Both the position numbers and the translations under genes were made by a program. From the NCBI GenBank assembly GCA_030693515.1, contig JAUYAK010000012.1, positions 1 to 64,000 of the forward strand: a DNA stretch of 64,000 bases, written 5' to 3'. The notes below the pieces were generated by a model. That model made no database searches. It worked only from the letters and a program-made list of their open reading frames with translations, and was not told where the DNA came from. The stretch is from Opitutaceae bacterium (GTDB lineage: Bacteria; Verrucomicrobiota; Verrucomicrobiia; Opitutales; Opitutaceae). Below, piece by piece: positions 26,434 to 35,283 of the stretch (its first letter is position 1; every line of letters begins with the position of its first letter).

Positions 26434-27891
26434 GTGCCCCGCCCCGCCAATCCGCTCCGCGAAACCGTCCTGCCGCTCACGCTGCTCGCCGGCGACACCC
26501 TCGCGGCCTTCGGCGGCCTCTCGCTCGGCTATTGGTTTCGCTACGAGTCGGCGCTCGCGCACCTCGGCGTCGAAGTGCCCGACGCCTCGTTCCGAACCTA
26601 TCTCCCGCTGCTGCTCCTCGGCGTGGCCTTGCTGATCGTTTCGTTCGCGCAGTTCGGGCTCTACGATACGCGCCTGCTGCTCCGCCGCTACCAGAGTCTC
26701 AACGTAATCCTGAAGGGCGCGGCCTTCTGGCTCGTCGCCTACCTCGGTGTCTCCCTCGTGCTGAAGTTCGATCCGCCGATCTCGCGGCTCTTTGTCATGA
26801 TCGCGTTTGTCTGCGTGGTCGCGGTTCTTGGCGTGTGGCGGTCGCTGGCCTACCGTGTGATCGCACGCCCGGCGCTGGCCCCCAAGCTCCGCCGCCGCGT
26901 CGCGCTCCTCGGCTGGAACGAGCACGCCGCCGCGCTCGCCGCCGAGATCGCGCGGGATCCCGCCCACCCCTTCGCCCTTGTCGGCGTCATCGCGCTCGAC
27001 GATTCGGATCGCCTCCCCCTCTTTCCCCCTCTCCCCGTCTCCCCTTCTTCCGCCGCCCTCGCCCCGCTCGGCGACATTCGCCAGCTCGACGCCTTCCTCG
27101 CGCAACACGCGATCGACGTCCTCATCCTCACCCGGGCCGATCTCCCGCGCGCCGACGTGCAGCGCATCGTCGAGGTCTGCGAGCGCGCCTACGTCGAATG
27201 GAAAATCGTGCCCGGCGCCTTCGATATTTTCCTCAGCGGCCTGCACCTCCAGACCATCGGCCGCGTGCCCGTGCTCGGCGTGGAGGAACTCGCCATCCGC
27301 CGGCTCTTCAACCGCGCACTCAAGCGCCTCGTCGATGTCGTCGGCGCGCTCGTGGGCCTCGCCGTCTCCGCGCCGCTCATCGCCCTGCTCGCCGCGCTCA
27401 TCAAGCGCGAGTCGCCGGATGGCCCGGTTTTTTTCGGCCAGCAGCGCGTGGGCGCCGGCCACCGCCCGATCACGATGTGGAAACTCCGCAGCATGGCGCC
27501 CGACGCCGCCGCCACCGACACCGCGCAGCAAAGCACCGCCCGTGGCGATCCGCGGCTGCTGCGCATCGGAGCTTTTCTGCGCCGCTGGAATCTCGACGAG
27601 CTGCCGCAGTTTTGGAACGTGCTCCGCGGCGAGATGAGTCTCGTCGGCCCGCGCCCCGAGCGGCCGTATCACGTGGATCGCCTCTCCAGCGAAATCCCGC
27701 ACTATCTCCCGCGCCACCTGGCCAAGCCCGGCATGACCGGCTGGGCGCAGGTCAACGGCCTGCGCGGCGACACCGATCTCGCCGCCCGCGTGCAGCACGA
27801 CATCTACTACATCGAAAACTGGAGCCTGTGGCTCGACGTGCAGATCATGCTGCTGACCTTCGTCCGCTGGCGGAGCAGGAATGCTTACTGA
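26434..27891 (+). CDS. Polyprenyl-phosphate glycosyl-1-phosphate transferase (initiating enzyme)
   Basis: Initiates glycan assembly by moving a sugar-1-phosphate onto undecaprenyl phosphate at the inner membrane. 485 aa: four N-terminal membrane helices (LTLLAGDTLAAFGGLSLGYW; LPLLLLGVALLIVSFAQFGL), a CoA-binding-like central domain (about 150-270), and the catalytic bacterial sugar transferase domain from about 290, with KRLVDVVGALVGLAVSAPLI, FFGQQRVGAGHRPITMWKLR SM, LRRWNLDELPQFWNVLRGEM SLVGPRPE and KPGMTGWAQVNG. The layout matches WbaP/WcaJ-type PHPTs. GTG start at 26434. A low-complexity Pro/Leu/Ser patch (LPLFPPLPVSPSSAALAPL) interrupts the central domain. Confidence 0.93.
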   Translation: MPRPANPLRETVLPLTLLAGDTLAAFGGLSLGYWFRYESALAHLGVEVPDASFRTYLPLLLLGVALLIVSFAQFGLYDTRLLLRRYQSLNVILKGAAFWLVAYLGVSLVLKFDPPISRLFVMIAFVCVVAVLGVWRSLAYRVIARPALAPKLRRRVALLGWNEHAAALAAEIARDPAHPFALVGVIALDDSDRLPLFPPLPVSPSSAALAPLGDIRQLDAFLAQHAIDVLILTRADLPRADVQRIVEVCERAYVEWKIVPGAFDIFLSGLHLQTIGRVPVLGVEELAIRRLFNRALKRLVDVVGALVGLAVSAPLIALLAALIKRESPDGPVFFGQQRVGAGHRPITMWKLRSMAPDAAATDTAQQSTARGDPRLLRIGAFLRRWNLDELPQFWNVLRGEMSLVGPRPERPYHVDRLSSEIPHYLPRHLAKPGMTGWAQVNGLRGDTDLAARVQHDIYYIENWSLWLDVQIMLLTFVRWRSRNAY

Positions 27892-27903
27892 TACATAACT
27901 CCG

Positions 27904-28515
27904 ATGCGCTCGAAATTGATTCTGATGCTCAGTCTCGTGATCGGCTTAGCGTCAGACCTCTCCGCGTTTGACCCGAAGTCGATGAAGGACTGCCGGCTCG
28001 CCTTCCTGCTGGGCTTAGGTTGGGGAGATGGCGGCAATGCTGTATTTGGCAGTAAGGAACATGACCGGGAATTTGAGCGTGTAGCTCGGGCATGCGCCAA
28101 GGACCGCGGCGCTAGCGACGCCGAGCTACGCGGCGACGCTTGGCGGGAGAAGGTAATTTCCGCGTTGCACGCGGCCAACGACCCCGAAAAGCGAATCGCT
28201 GCGAGCATGAACGACTCTTTGAAAGAAGCCTTCGGAGCGGATGTATGGCGACGAATTGACGTCGTGTCGGCCTACGTCGCGGGAGCCTATGCCCGTCACG
28301 GCACCGATTCCGGCTTTAGGATGATAAACCAAGCGAAAGGAACCTACCTGGTGCTTGTGATCCAACTTTTCGCTTCAGTTCGAATCAATCTCGCGATCAA
28401 CCCCGGCATGCCGGGCAACCTTATCATCACTCTTTCAGGCGGCGGAAAAGACGAACTCGCCGACTTCTTCGCCGAGATGCGGACAATTCGAGAGGTGATT
28501 GAGAGGGCCAAATAG
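27904..28515 (+). CDS. Hypothetical exported protein, lower-GC orphan
   Basis: 203 aa, family not recognised. It has an N-terminal signal peptide (RSKLILMLSLVIGLASDLSA), then a mostly helical region rich in charged residues (KEHDREFERVARACAKDRGA; REKVISALHAANDPEKRIAA) and a C-terminal FASVRINLAINPGMPGNLII stretch that could be a beta hairpin. Base composition is visibly less GC-rich, with A/T-ending codons, than the sugar transferase 12 bp upstream, suggesting recent acquisition. It lies in the same interruption of the polysaccharide cluster as the AbrB-PIN pair and the glycosyltransferase remnant. Confidence 0.6.
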   Translation: MRSKLILMLSLVIGLASDLSAFDPKSMKDCRLAFLLGLGWGDGGNAVFGSKEHDREFERVARACAKDRGASDAELRGDAWREKVISALHAANDPEKRIAASMNDSLKEAFGADVWRRIDVVSAYVAGAYARHGTDSGFRMINQAKGTYLVLVIQLFASVRINLAINPGMPGNLIITLSGGGKDELADFFAEMRTIREVIERAK

Positions 28516-28569
28516 CAAGTTCGTCGAAGGCGACGAAACACAGGGGCCGCAATTCTACCCTCCCCCTGC

Positions 28570-28705
28570 TCACAGCGGCCGCACCTGCCGGTGCCCGCGC
28601 AGCCGGGCCTTGAGCCGCGCGACGCGTTTCCACGCGCCGAAGGCCAGCGTGTATTTCCAGCGCACCAGCGCCGAGCCGCGGGGGTTGAAAATGCTTCAAA
28701 TAGGC
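28570..28705 (-). pseudogene. Decayed 3' end of a GT2 glycosyltransferase gene
   Basis: Roughly 45 codons ending in TGA closely match the 3' end of the intact glycosyltransferase gene at 29457-30368 (about 90% by eye). Reading gives RGSALVRWKYTLAFGAWKRV and then ARLKARLRGHRQVRPL, against ALVRWKYTLAFGAWKRLARL and KAHVRGHRRVRPL in the intact gene. One extra T in the AAGCATTTTCAACC stretch shifts the frame, and nothing upstream of it matches. It is therefore a remnant, in direct orientation with the intact gene and separated from it by the AbrB-PIN module. Confidence 0.8.
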
Positions 28706-28784
28706 CAAAAAGCGCGATGGGGGAAGTTTGCAGAAGAAACCTCCGCACCCCGCCCCAAGCTGGCCACACTCATCGCTACCGGCG

Positions 28785-29168
28785 TTACCGCGTCGCCGCC
28801 TTCTTCGCCAAATATCTCACTCCGGGCAGATCCTTGAAATGCTCGTCCTGCGTCCAGAGCGTCGCTCCGTGGCGCAGCGCCGTCGCGTAGATCAGGCTGT
28901 CGGCCAGCGGGAGGTCATAGCGTGCCGCGTCCAAGGCGAGCGCCGCGTCCACCTCGATCACCAAACCGCTCTGCATTATGCTAACGACCTGGAGCGCTTC
29001 GTTCTCGCCGCGCTCGCGAAGCACCTTCTTGAAAACTTCATAGACCGTGATGACCGGCACGAGCAAGTGCCCGGTGTCCTCGATCGCCGGAGCGAAAAAA
29101 GCGGCGCTCTTGCTGTCCGCGAGGTATTCCAGCCAGCCCGAAGAATCGACAATGTTGCTCTCGCTCAC
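28785..29168 (-). CDS. PIN-domain toxin (VapC-like)
   Basis: PIN-domain nuclease of 127 aa. Catalytic acids can be placed: D8 in SNIVDSSGWLEYL, the Glu of VITVYEVFKKVL, the Asp of LPLADSLIYATA and the Asp/Glu of LWTQDEHF. It is preceded by an AbrB-type antitoxin with a 4-nt overlap (29165-29168), giving the order antitoxin-toxin. It probably cleaves RNA when unneutralised. Confidence 0.87.
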   Translation of the reverse strand: MSESNIVDSSGWLEYLADSKSAAFFAPAIEDTGHLLVPVITVYEVFKKVLRERGENEALQVVSIMQSGLVIEVDAALALDAARYDLPLADSLIYATALRHGATLWTQDEHFKDLPGVRYLAKKAATR

Positions 29169-29371
29169 AACCGATCGGGCTCCCGCACAATCGTGGTGTC
29201 CATCCCTCGCAGGAAGCCGCGCATCTGCTTCATCGGGCGGACCGGAATAAACTCCACCCGATCCGCATACGAGATGACGCGCAACTTATCCCCGCCCGCC
29301 AGGCCCAGCGCCTTGCGCACGGTCTGCGGGATCACGACCTGAAACTTGGGAGAGAGTGTGACGGTTTCCAT
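29165..29371 (-). CDS. AbrB/MazE-type antitoxin (SpoVT-AbrB domain)
   Basis: 68 aa from ATG 29371. METVTLSPKFQVVIPQTVRK is the standard SpoVT-AbrB swapped-hairpin barrel, followed by LGLAGGDKLRVISYADRVEF and a C-terminal toxin-binding tail (MKQMRGFLRGMDTTIVREPD). An upstream in-frame start at 29431 adds 20 non-homologous residues and was rejected. It pairs with the PIN gene downstream and is expected to repress its own promoter. Confidence 0.87.
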   Translation of the reverse strand: METVTLSPKFQVVIPQTVRKALGLAGGDKLRVISYADRVEFIPVRPMKQMRGFLRGMDTTIVREPDRL

Positions 29372-29456
29372 ATCGATGGCCAAAGAGTAGGACAACCACC
29401 CGATCGATGCAAGCATTCCCTCAGCCTCCACCGGCGGTTAAGCCTCAATTCCGTTT

Positions 29457-30368
29457 TCACAGCGGCCGCACCCGCCGGTGGCCGCGCACGTGGGCCTTGA
29501 GCCGGGCGAGGCGTTTCCAGGCGCCGAAGGCCAGCGTGTATTTCCAGCGCACCAGCGCCGAGCCGCGCGGGTTGAAGTGCTTCAGGTAAACGTCGCGGTT
29601 CGCGTCAAAAATCGCCTGCGACATTTTCTCGAAATCGCGCGCCACGCTCACGCCCTTGAAGTGCGTGATCCGGACGCGCCCATCGAAGACGATCTTGAAT
29701 CCCGCACGCGCCACGCGGATGCACAGGTCGAGATCGTCGCCATACATGAAGAACCGCTCGTCAAACACCGCCCCGTCGGGCGCGACCAGCGCGAGCACCC
29801 GGCGTGGCGCGAGCATGAACGCCCCGTTGATCGCGCCCACCTCGTGCACGCCATCGGCGGCGAGGTGAGTGAGGTTGTAGCCGGAAAAAAACTCCGTGCG
29901 CGGAAACGCCGCCGCCAGCCCGCTCGCGCGGCAAAATCCGTCCCACAGCGTCGGGATCGAGCGGCGGCAGGCGAGGTCCATCGCGCTATCAGCCAGCTCG
30001 AGCCGCGGCGAGATGAGGCCGATGCGCGGATCGGCGCGGAGCTGCGCGAGGCAGTGCGCGAGCGCGGCGGCGTTGCTCACGGTGTCGGGGTTGAGGAAGA
30101 GCACGTGCTCGCCGCGCGTCCGCGCGTAGCCGCGGTTGTTGGCTCGGCCGAAGCCGAGATTCTCCGGCGCAGGCACGTAGTCCACCTGGGGAAAATCCCG
30201 CCGCACGATCTCGCCGGTGCCGTCACCGGGCGAGTTGTCCACCACCACGATCTCGACCCCGCGGCCTGCGAGCACGCGCGGCAGCGAGGCGAGGCACGCG
30301 CCGATCTCGTCGCGCGAGCGGTAGGCGACGATGACGATCGAGAGCAGCGGCAACTCCGGCGTGGACAC
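29457..30368 (-). CDS. GT2-family glycosyltransferase (rhamnosyltransferase-like)
   Basis: Cytoplasmic GT-A fold transferase of 303 aa. The GT2 opening ELPLLSIVIVAYRSRDEIGA, VEIVVVDNSPGDGTGEIV and the DXD-region equivalent HVLFLNPDTV are present, with GAINGAFMLAPRRV and FDERFFMYGDDLDLCIRVAR typical of the WbbL/rhamnosyltransferase branch. GTG 30368 is the best start; upstream sequence belongs to the divergent neighbour. Only 34 bp separate it from the plus-strand GT2 gene at 30403. Its 3' end has a decayed second copy at 28570-28705. Confidence 0.88.
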   Translation of the reverse strand: MSTPELPLLSIVIVAYRSRDEIGACLASLPRVLAGRGVEIVVVDNSPGDGTGEIVRRDFPQVDYVPAPENLGFGRANNRGYARTRGEHVLFLNPDTVSNAAALAHCLAQLRADPRIGLISPRLELADSAMDLACRRSIPTLWDGFCRASGLAAAFPRTEFFSGYNLTHLAADGVHEVGAINGAFMLAPRRVLALVAPDGAVFDERFFMYGDDLDLCIRVARAGFKIVFDGRVRITHFKGVSVARDFEKMSQAIFDANRDVYLKHFNPRGSALVRWKYTLAFGAWKRLARLKAHVRGHRRVRPL

Positions 30369-30402
30369 GCCCCGACCGTGCGAAATGCTTTTTTGAAACG
30401 CA

Positions 30403-31143
30403 ATGTCCCACGCGCCGAACCTCAGCGTCATCGTCGCCTGCCTGAACCCCGGCGCGCGGCTGCACGCCGCGCTCGCGAGCGTGTGGGCGCAGCGCGGCAC
30501 CGCGCTAGAGCTGATCGTGGTCGATGGCGGCTCGACCGATGGCACGCTCGCGTGGCTCGAGTCGCGGCGCGCGCAAATCGCCACGCTGATCGCGGAGCCT
30601 GACCGCGGCGTTTACGATGCGATGAACAAGGGCGTGGCCGCCGCACGTGGCGAGTGGCTCTATTTCCTCGGGGCTGACGACCGCTTCGCGGACGATGGCG
30701 CCGCCGCGGCCGCCCTCGCCCACGCGCGCGGCACCGGGGCCGGCGTGGTGGCCGGCGAGGCGGCGTTCGCCGATGGCCGGATCTACCGGTTCGATGCCGC
30801 GGCCAGTCCGCTCGCGCGGAATTTCGTGCACCATCAGGCGGCGCTCTACCGCCGCGCGCTCTTTGGCGACCACGGCAGCTTCGACCCCGCGCTCGCCGTG
30901 ATGGCCGACTACGATTTCAACCTGCGGCTCCGCCAGCGGGGCGTGCGCTTCGCGCCGATTCCGGTGCGCCTCGCGATCTGCGGAACCGGCGGCCTGAGCG
31001 ACCGCGGCGCGTGGCGCGGCTACCGCGAGGAGATCGCGGTGCGCCACCGGCACGGCCCAGCCTGGCGCAGCCTCGGCTGGGACGCGCTGTCGGTTGTCCG
31101 TTGGGTCCGCAAAAAAATCGTTCGGATCGCGACGCATGACTGA
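30403..31143 (+). CDS. GT2-family glycosyltransferase (WcaA-like)
   Basis: 246-aa transferase. The fold is marked by PNLSVIVACLNPGARLHAAL, LELIVVDGGSTDGTLAWLES and the EPDRGVYDAMNKGVAAARGE WLYFLGADDRF stretch that carries the metal-binding acidic motif. The DRG-x-YDAMNKG motif is characteristic of the subfamily acting in O-antigen and capsule synthesis. The next gene starts 8 nt before its stop, so the two are probably coupled. Confidence 0.88.
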   Translation: MSHAPNLSVIVACLNPGARLHAALASVWAQRGTALELIVVDGGSTDGTLAWLESRRAQIATLIAEPDRGVYDAMNKGVAAARGEWLYFLGADDRFADDGAAAAALAHARGTGAGVVAGEAAFADGRIYRFDAAASPLARNFVHHQAALYRRALFGDHGSFDPALAVMADYDFNLRLRQRGVRFAPIPVRLAICGTGGLSDRGAWRGYREEIAVRHRHGPAWRSLGWDALSVVRWVRKKIVRIATHD

Positions 31144-32671
31144 GCCCCGCGCCCTCACCGCCGCCACCTGGGTCGTGATCGCCGCGATGGTGGCGCTCGC
31201 GTTGGCCACGTGCCTCTTGGCCTTGGCATTCCCACTCGAGCTGGAACTGCGCGAGGGCACGGCGTGGCTGCACGTGCTGGCGCTGCGCGCCGGGGTGCCA
31301 CTCTACGACCACACGCAGGTGGCCTTTGTGAACATGAATCACGGCCCGCTCGATCCCGTGCTGAAGCACGCGATCGCCGCGGCGCTGCCGTGGCTGGCGC
31401 CAGCGGCGGTCACCCGCACCTTCGTGCTGCTCCTGCCGCTCGGTCTCTGGCTCGCCCTGCGGCGCGCGGTCCCCGGCGCGCCGCGCGCCGCGCTGGGCTG
31501 GGCCGCGGGCCTGCAACTGTTTCTCCTCGGGCTGCAACCCCCGCACTTTCTGCTCGGCCGATCCGATCCGACGGCGCTTTTTCTTTTCGCACTCATGCTG
31601 GCACTCGCACCGGCCCCCAGCGAGGAGCGCCCGCTGCTGCGCCACGCTGCCATGGCCGCGCTAGGTGCGCTGTCGCTGGCGGCCAATTGGCGCAACTTCC
31701 CCGCCGTGGGCGCGGTGCTGGTGGGATTCGGCCTGGAGACGATCACCGGCTCAGCTTCCGGCACCCGGTGGGCTGCGGTGGGCAAGGTCGCGCTGGCGCA
31801 GGGGCTCGGCTTCGCCGGGCCGGTGGCGGCGATTCTACTGGGCCAGTTTCGCGGCGATCTCGATCTCTACTGGCGGCACTTCTTCGGTTTCTTCACCTCC
31901 GCCAGCGGATGGGGCACGACGCAGGCGCCGGCGTTTGCCCTCGTGCCTGGCGCGCTGGCGAGGTCGCACGCGCTGGTGCACGCGGGCCTGATCGCACTGG
32001 TGGCGCTTGGGCTCGTGTTTCCCACAAAGCGGGTGCCGCGGCGCATCCAGGCGTGGGTCTGGCTGCCGCTGCTCGCGCTGCTTGGCCTCACCTGCAGTGT
32101 CGCCTACTGGCTGAATCACGGCGGAGGCGGCCTGCACTACTACGCCGCGTTCTACACGCTGCTCGCCTTCCATCTCGCGCGCGCGGTGGCGTGGAATGAC
32201 CTCCCATGGCGAATCGCGCGGCTCGCGCTGCCGGCGGTGCTCGTGGCCGGGCTGCCGTGGATCGGCACCTGGTCGCAATGCGTCACGCTGGCGCGCTCGA
32301 TGGAGCCGGCGCACGCGTTCCTCGCCGCCTGTCGCGAGGCCGCTGCTGGTGCGCCAATCCACAGCGAGGACTACCATCTCTTCAAGACGGTCTACCGTGG
32401 CGAACGGGTGGACATGGGCGACGAAGTGTTTGCCGTCAGCCGCACGGGCTTCTTCGGTCCAGCATTCACCGCCACGGCAACACGTGCATTCGCCGAGTTG
32501 GATCAGAATCCGCCGCCCTTTGTGCTCGTGGGCGAATGCGCGAGCCCGCCGCTGCGCGCGCTGCTCGCACGCGCCTATGCGCCAGCGCTGCGTGTGCCCT
32601 ACCGGCCCGAGCCCTTCGCCGGCCCGGCACAAACGCTCTTCCGGCTCAAGGCCGCCGCGCCGCCCCCGTAA
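31136..32671 (+). CDS. Polytopic membrane protein of the polysaccharide cluster (possible glycosyltransferase or polymerase)
   Basis: 511 aa with about ten hydrophobic helices (TWVVIAAMVALALATCLLAL; FVLLLPLGLWLALRRAVPG; WLPLLALLGLTCSVAYWLNH) and a soluble C-terminal tail from about residue 395. An early periplasmic loop with ELELREGTAWLHVLALRAGV PLYDHTQVAFVNMNHGPLDP has acidic and aromatic residues where GT-C enzymes keep their catalytic Asp/Glu. It could be a GT-C transferase or Wzy-like polymerase; no motif decides. ATG 31136 overlaps the previous gene by 8 nt. Confidence 0.65.
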   Translation: MTEPRALTAATWVVIAAMVALALATCLLALAFPLELELREGTAWLHVLALRAGVPLYDHTQVAFVNMNHGPLDPVLKHAIAAALPWLAPAAVTRTFVLLLPLGLWLALRRAVPGAPRAALGWAAGLQLFLLGLQPPHFLLGRSDPTALFLFALMLALAPAPSEERPLLRHAAMAALGALSLAANWRNFPAVGAVLVGFGLETITGSASGTRWAAVGKVALAQGLGFAGPVAAILLGQFRGDLDLYWRHFFGFFTSASGWGTTQAPAFALVPGALARSHALVHAGLIALVALGLVFPTKRVPRRIQAWVWLPLLALLGLTCSVAYWLNHGGGGLHYYAAFYTLLAFHLARAVAWNDLPWRIARLALPAVLVAGLPWIGTWSQCVTLARSMEPAHAFLAACREAAAGAPIHSEDYHLFKTVYRGERVDMGDEVFAVSRTGFFGPAFTATATRAFAELDQNPPPFVLVGECASPPLRALLARAYAPALRVPYRPEPFAGPAQTLFRLKAAAPPP

Positions 32672-32687
32672 GCGCCTTTTCCCACCC

Positions 32688-33422
32688 ATGGCTGAATCGC
32701 TCAAACAACGCCTCCGCCGCGCCGCCAACTGCGTGTTCCACCCGCTCGGGCTGCATCTCGCGCGCCGCGATCGGGCCTTCGAGATGGACGGGCTCCTCGC
32801 CCGCGCCGCCGCCCACGGCCCCGGGATCGCCACGTGGATCGATGTGGGCGCGTCGGACGGATCGTGGTCGCGGCGCGCACGGCGGCACTATCCCGCGGCA
32901 CGGTTCGCCCTCTTCGAGCCGCTCGCGGAGCGGCAGGCGGCGCTCGCCACACTGCGGGCGAAGTTTGGTTTCGAGATTGTGGCCGCGGCGGCGGGCGCGG
33001 CGCCGGGCCACGTCTCGTTTGCCATCGATCCCGGGCTCGACGGCAGCTGGGTCGCCGCGCCCGGCACGACGGGCACCCGCACCGTGCCCGTGGAGACCAT
33101 CGACCGCGTCGTGCAGGAACGAAAGCTCCCGGGGCCGTTCGGCGTAAAGCTCGACACCCACGGCTTCGAGCTGCCCGTGCTCGCCGGCGCCGCGCGCACG
33201 CTGGAGTCCGCCGCTCTGCTCGTGATCGAAGCCTACAATTTCCAGCTCACGCCGGGCAGCCTGCGTTTCCACGAACTCTGCGCCTGGCTCGAAGCGCGCG
33301 GCTTCCGCTGCCTCGACCTCGCCGACCCGATGCGCCGCCCGCGCGACGGCGCGCTCTGGCAAATGGACCTCGCGTTCGCGCGGGCGGACCATCCGGTATT
33401 CGCGGCCAGCGGCTACGATTAA
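32688..33422 (+). CDS. FkbM-family SAM-dependent methyltransferase
   Basis: 244 aa. The SAM-binding motif is WIDVGASDGSWSRRARRHYP, followed by ARFALFEPLAERQAAL (acidic residue binding the ribose) and the FkbM hallmark GVKLDTHGFELPVLAGAART, which replaces the usual KIDVEGFE. FkbM enzymes O-methylate sugars and polyketides; here a glycan residue is the likely target. Its stop interleaves with that of the convergent gene at 33419 (4-nt overlap around TTAA). Confidence 0.87.
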   Translation: MAESLKQRLRRAANCVFHPLGLHLARRDRAFEMDGLLARAAAHGPGIATWIDVGASDGSWSRRARRHYPAARFALFEPLAERQAALATLRAKFGFEIVAAAAGAAPGHVSFAIDPGLDGSWVAAPGTTGTRTVPVETIDRVVQERKLPGPFGVKLDTHGFELPVLAGAARTLESAALLVIEAYNFQLTPGSLRFHELCAWLEARGFRCLDLADPMRRPRDGALWQMDLAFARADHPVFAASGYD

Positions 33423-34231
33423 CCGCCCCGCTCCAGCAGTTCGTCGAAGGTCACGAACCCATGCCGCGCGATGCGCTCGGCGTAGATGGCGAGATTGGAC
33501 CAGCGAAAGCGGCGCCGCGCGCGCCGCAGTTCCGCGGCCGGCAACGCTGCGCACAGCCCGAGTTTTTCATCCACGCGCGTGCGCTCCGCGATCATGGCGG
33601 CGCGGTTTTTCGTCGCCTGTCCCGGCCGCAGCCGAAACGCCGCCGCCGCCCCGCGCGTGGCACAGGCAAACGGAATCCCCTGCAGGCACGCGCGCGCGAA
33701 AAATTCCGAGTCGCCGCAGAATCGGAAGGACGAATCGAACCCGCCGACGGCATCGACCACCGCGCGCGTCGTAATCGTGCCGTGCTGATAGACCGGCTCG
33801 AGCCGCTGCGCATAGAGCGCGCGGTTCAGCTCCGGCGCGGGCGAGATCGGAATGGCGCCGAGCCGGCGGCCGCGCGCATCGATGAGTCGCACGCCCCCAT
33901 ACGCGATCAGCAGCCGGCCGCCGGCCACAGCGGCCGCCGCAGCCTGCCGCACCGTGGAAAAATCCGACAGCAGCATATCATCGTCGTTGAGATAGGTGAA
34001 TGCTTCCCACCCCTCCGCCGCCGCGAGGCCCGCATTGATGGCCGCATACATGCCGCCGCCAGGTTCAGGCAAGACCCGCAACGCCGGGAAACGCGCCGCC
34101 AGCGCGGCGACAGCCGCAGCCGGAGCCACCAGGACATGGGCGGCCCCCGGGGCGTGCGTCGCCACGCTCGCGACGGTCTCCGCGAGCCACGGTGATTCAC
34201 CGAGCGTGGGAGTGACGACGAGGAGTTTCAT
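33419..34231 (-). CDS. Glycosyltransferase, GT2-like
   Basis: 270-aa GT-A protein and last gene of the minus-strand operon. MKLLVVTPTLGESPWLAETV is the opening, EPGGGMYAAINAGLAAAEGW and the FTYLNDDDMLLSDFS stretch give the acidic metal-binding motif, and TTRAVVDAVGGFDSSFRFCG DSEFFARA matches the acceptor-side motif of GT2 enzymes. Its start overlaps the upstream gene's stop by 4 nt. The C-terminal 60 residues are Arg-rich. Confidence 0.82.
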   Translation of the reverse strand: MKLLVVTPTLGESPWLAETVASVATHAPGAAHVLVAPAAAVAALAARFPALRVLPEPGGGMYAAINAGLAAAEGWEAFTYLNDDDMLLSDFSTVRQAAAAAVAGGRLLIAYGGVRLIDARGRRLGAIPISPAPELNRALYAQRLEPVYQHGTITTRAVVDAVGGFDSSFRFCGDSEFFARACLQGIPFACATRGAAAAFRLRPGQATKNRAAMIAERTRVDEKLGLCAALPAAELRRARRRFRWSNLAIYAERIARHGFVTFDELLERGG

Positions 34232-35283
34232 TTTCCTCCTCTCCGCCAGCGCCGATAACAACCCATCGCTCGACCCGAGAAACGCCCGAAGCCGCAACGT
34301 CCCGCGATCCACTGCGCACCGGCGCGCCACCAGAACTGGCCCCAGAAAGCCCGCAGCACCGCGAGATGCCACGGACCGAGCGACGCCCGCCAGCCCCGCC
34401 GCGTGATCGCAAATCCCGGCAGCCGCGTGCGAATCTCCGTCTCCGCGCTTTCGAGGGCCGCCCAATATTCCCCGTAGAGCCGCGAACGCAGCGCGCGCGG
34501 CATGACGCCGTATTCGAGCTGACCGGAGTCGAACCACGCCGCGCTGATGCGCTTGAACTGCGCAAAATGAAACACGACGAGCGACGCGCCATCCACGCGC
34601 ACGCCGCCCGCGGCGTCGAAAGTGAAATGATGCCGCGCCCAGTTCCACGGCGCGGCGTTGATGCCCGGGTGCGCACATTCCGCCACGCCGGCGAAGCGCG
34701 CGGGCCATTCATCCAGATACTTCTGATCACCGAAGCACGCGCCGTCGCCCGTCAGCGCCGTCGAGGCGAGGCACTGCTCCCGCCACCAGTCGAGGCACGC
34801 GCGCCCCGCGGCGTCGCGGCGAAACGCGACAACGCCCACGTTGAACCGCCCATAGCGCGCGGAGTCGTCGTGCCACGGGGGATAGCGATGCGGCGTGACC
34901 AGCACGGAGTGGCCGCCCAGCTCCCGCCAGATCGGCGCCGCGTCGGAGAAGAAAAACAAATCGGCGTCGAGATAGGCGAGCCGTTGGATCTTGTGGTCGA
35001 CGGTCAGCAGGTGACTCACAAGGCACGGCGTAAGCGCATAGATGAACTCTGTGTGCGGACGCGTCGCCTTTGCCGCAGCCAGTTCCGGATCGGCCGCGAG
35101 AAGCGTGCCGAGTTCGACGACGCGCAACCGCTCCCCGCCGATCGCGCGCAGCACGACGACCGTCTCGTCGTCGAGCGCCAGCACCGTGAGCTGCGCCGCC
35201 GCATCATGGCGCATGAGCGACCGCCAGAGCGCGACGCCCTGCGCCAGATACCCGCGATCGAAGTAGGTGCAGTAGTGGTTCAT
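34228..35283 (-). CDS. Glycosyltransferase, GT8-like nucleotide-diphospho-sugar transferase
   Basis: 351 aa. MNHYCTYFDRGYLAQGVALW RSLMRHD opens a retaining GT-A fold of the kind seen in GT8 and related proteins, and IQRLAYLDADLFFFSDAAPI carries the DXD motif (DAD). RYGRFNVGVVAFRRDAAGRA and GDQKYLDEWPARF are further family landmarks. A C-terminal basic, Trp-rich tail could associate with the membrane. It is in an ATGA-linked operon on both sides. Confidence 0.8.
   Translation of the reverse strand: MNHYCTYFDRGYLAQGVALWRSLMRHDAAAQLTVLALDDETVVVLRAIGGERLRVVELGTLLAADPELAAAKATRPHTEFIYALTPCLVSHLLTVDHKIQRLAYLDADLFFFSDAAPIWRELGGHSVLVTPHRYPPWHDDSARYGRFNVGVVAFRRDAAGRACLDWWREQCLASTALTGDGACFGDQKYLDEWPARFAGVAECAHPGINAAPWNWARHHFTFDAAGGVRVDGASLVVFHFAQFKRISAAWFDSGQLEYGVMPRALRSRLYGEYWAALESAETEIRTRLPGFAITRRGWRASLGPWHLAVLRAFWGQFWWRAGAQWIAGRCGFGRFSGRAMGCYRRWRRGGK

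Noticed and set aside
25633-27798. Long minus-strand open frame opposite the O-antigen ligase and sugar transferase genes
   Set aside because: Composition is Gly/Glu/Arg/Ala-rich without recognisable motifs, and the plus-strand genes have clear families.
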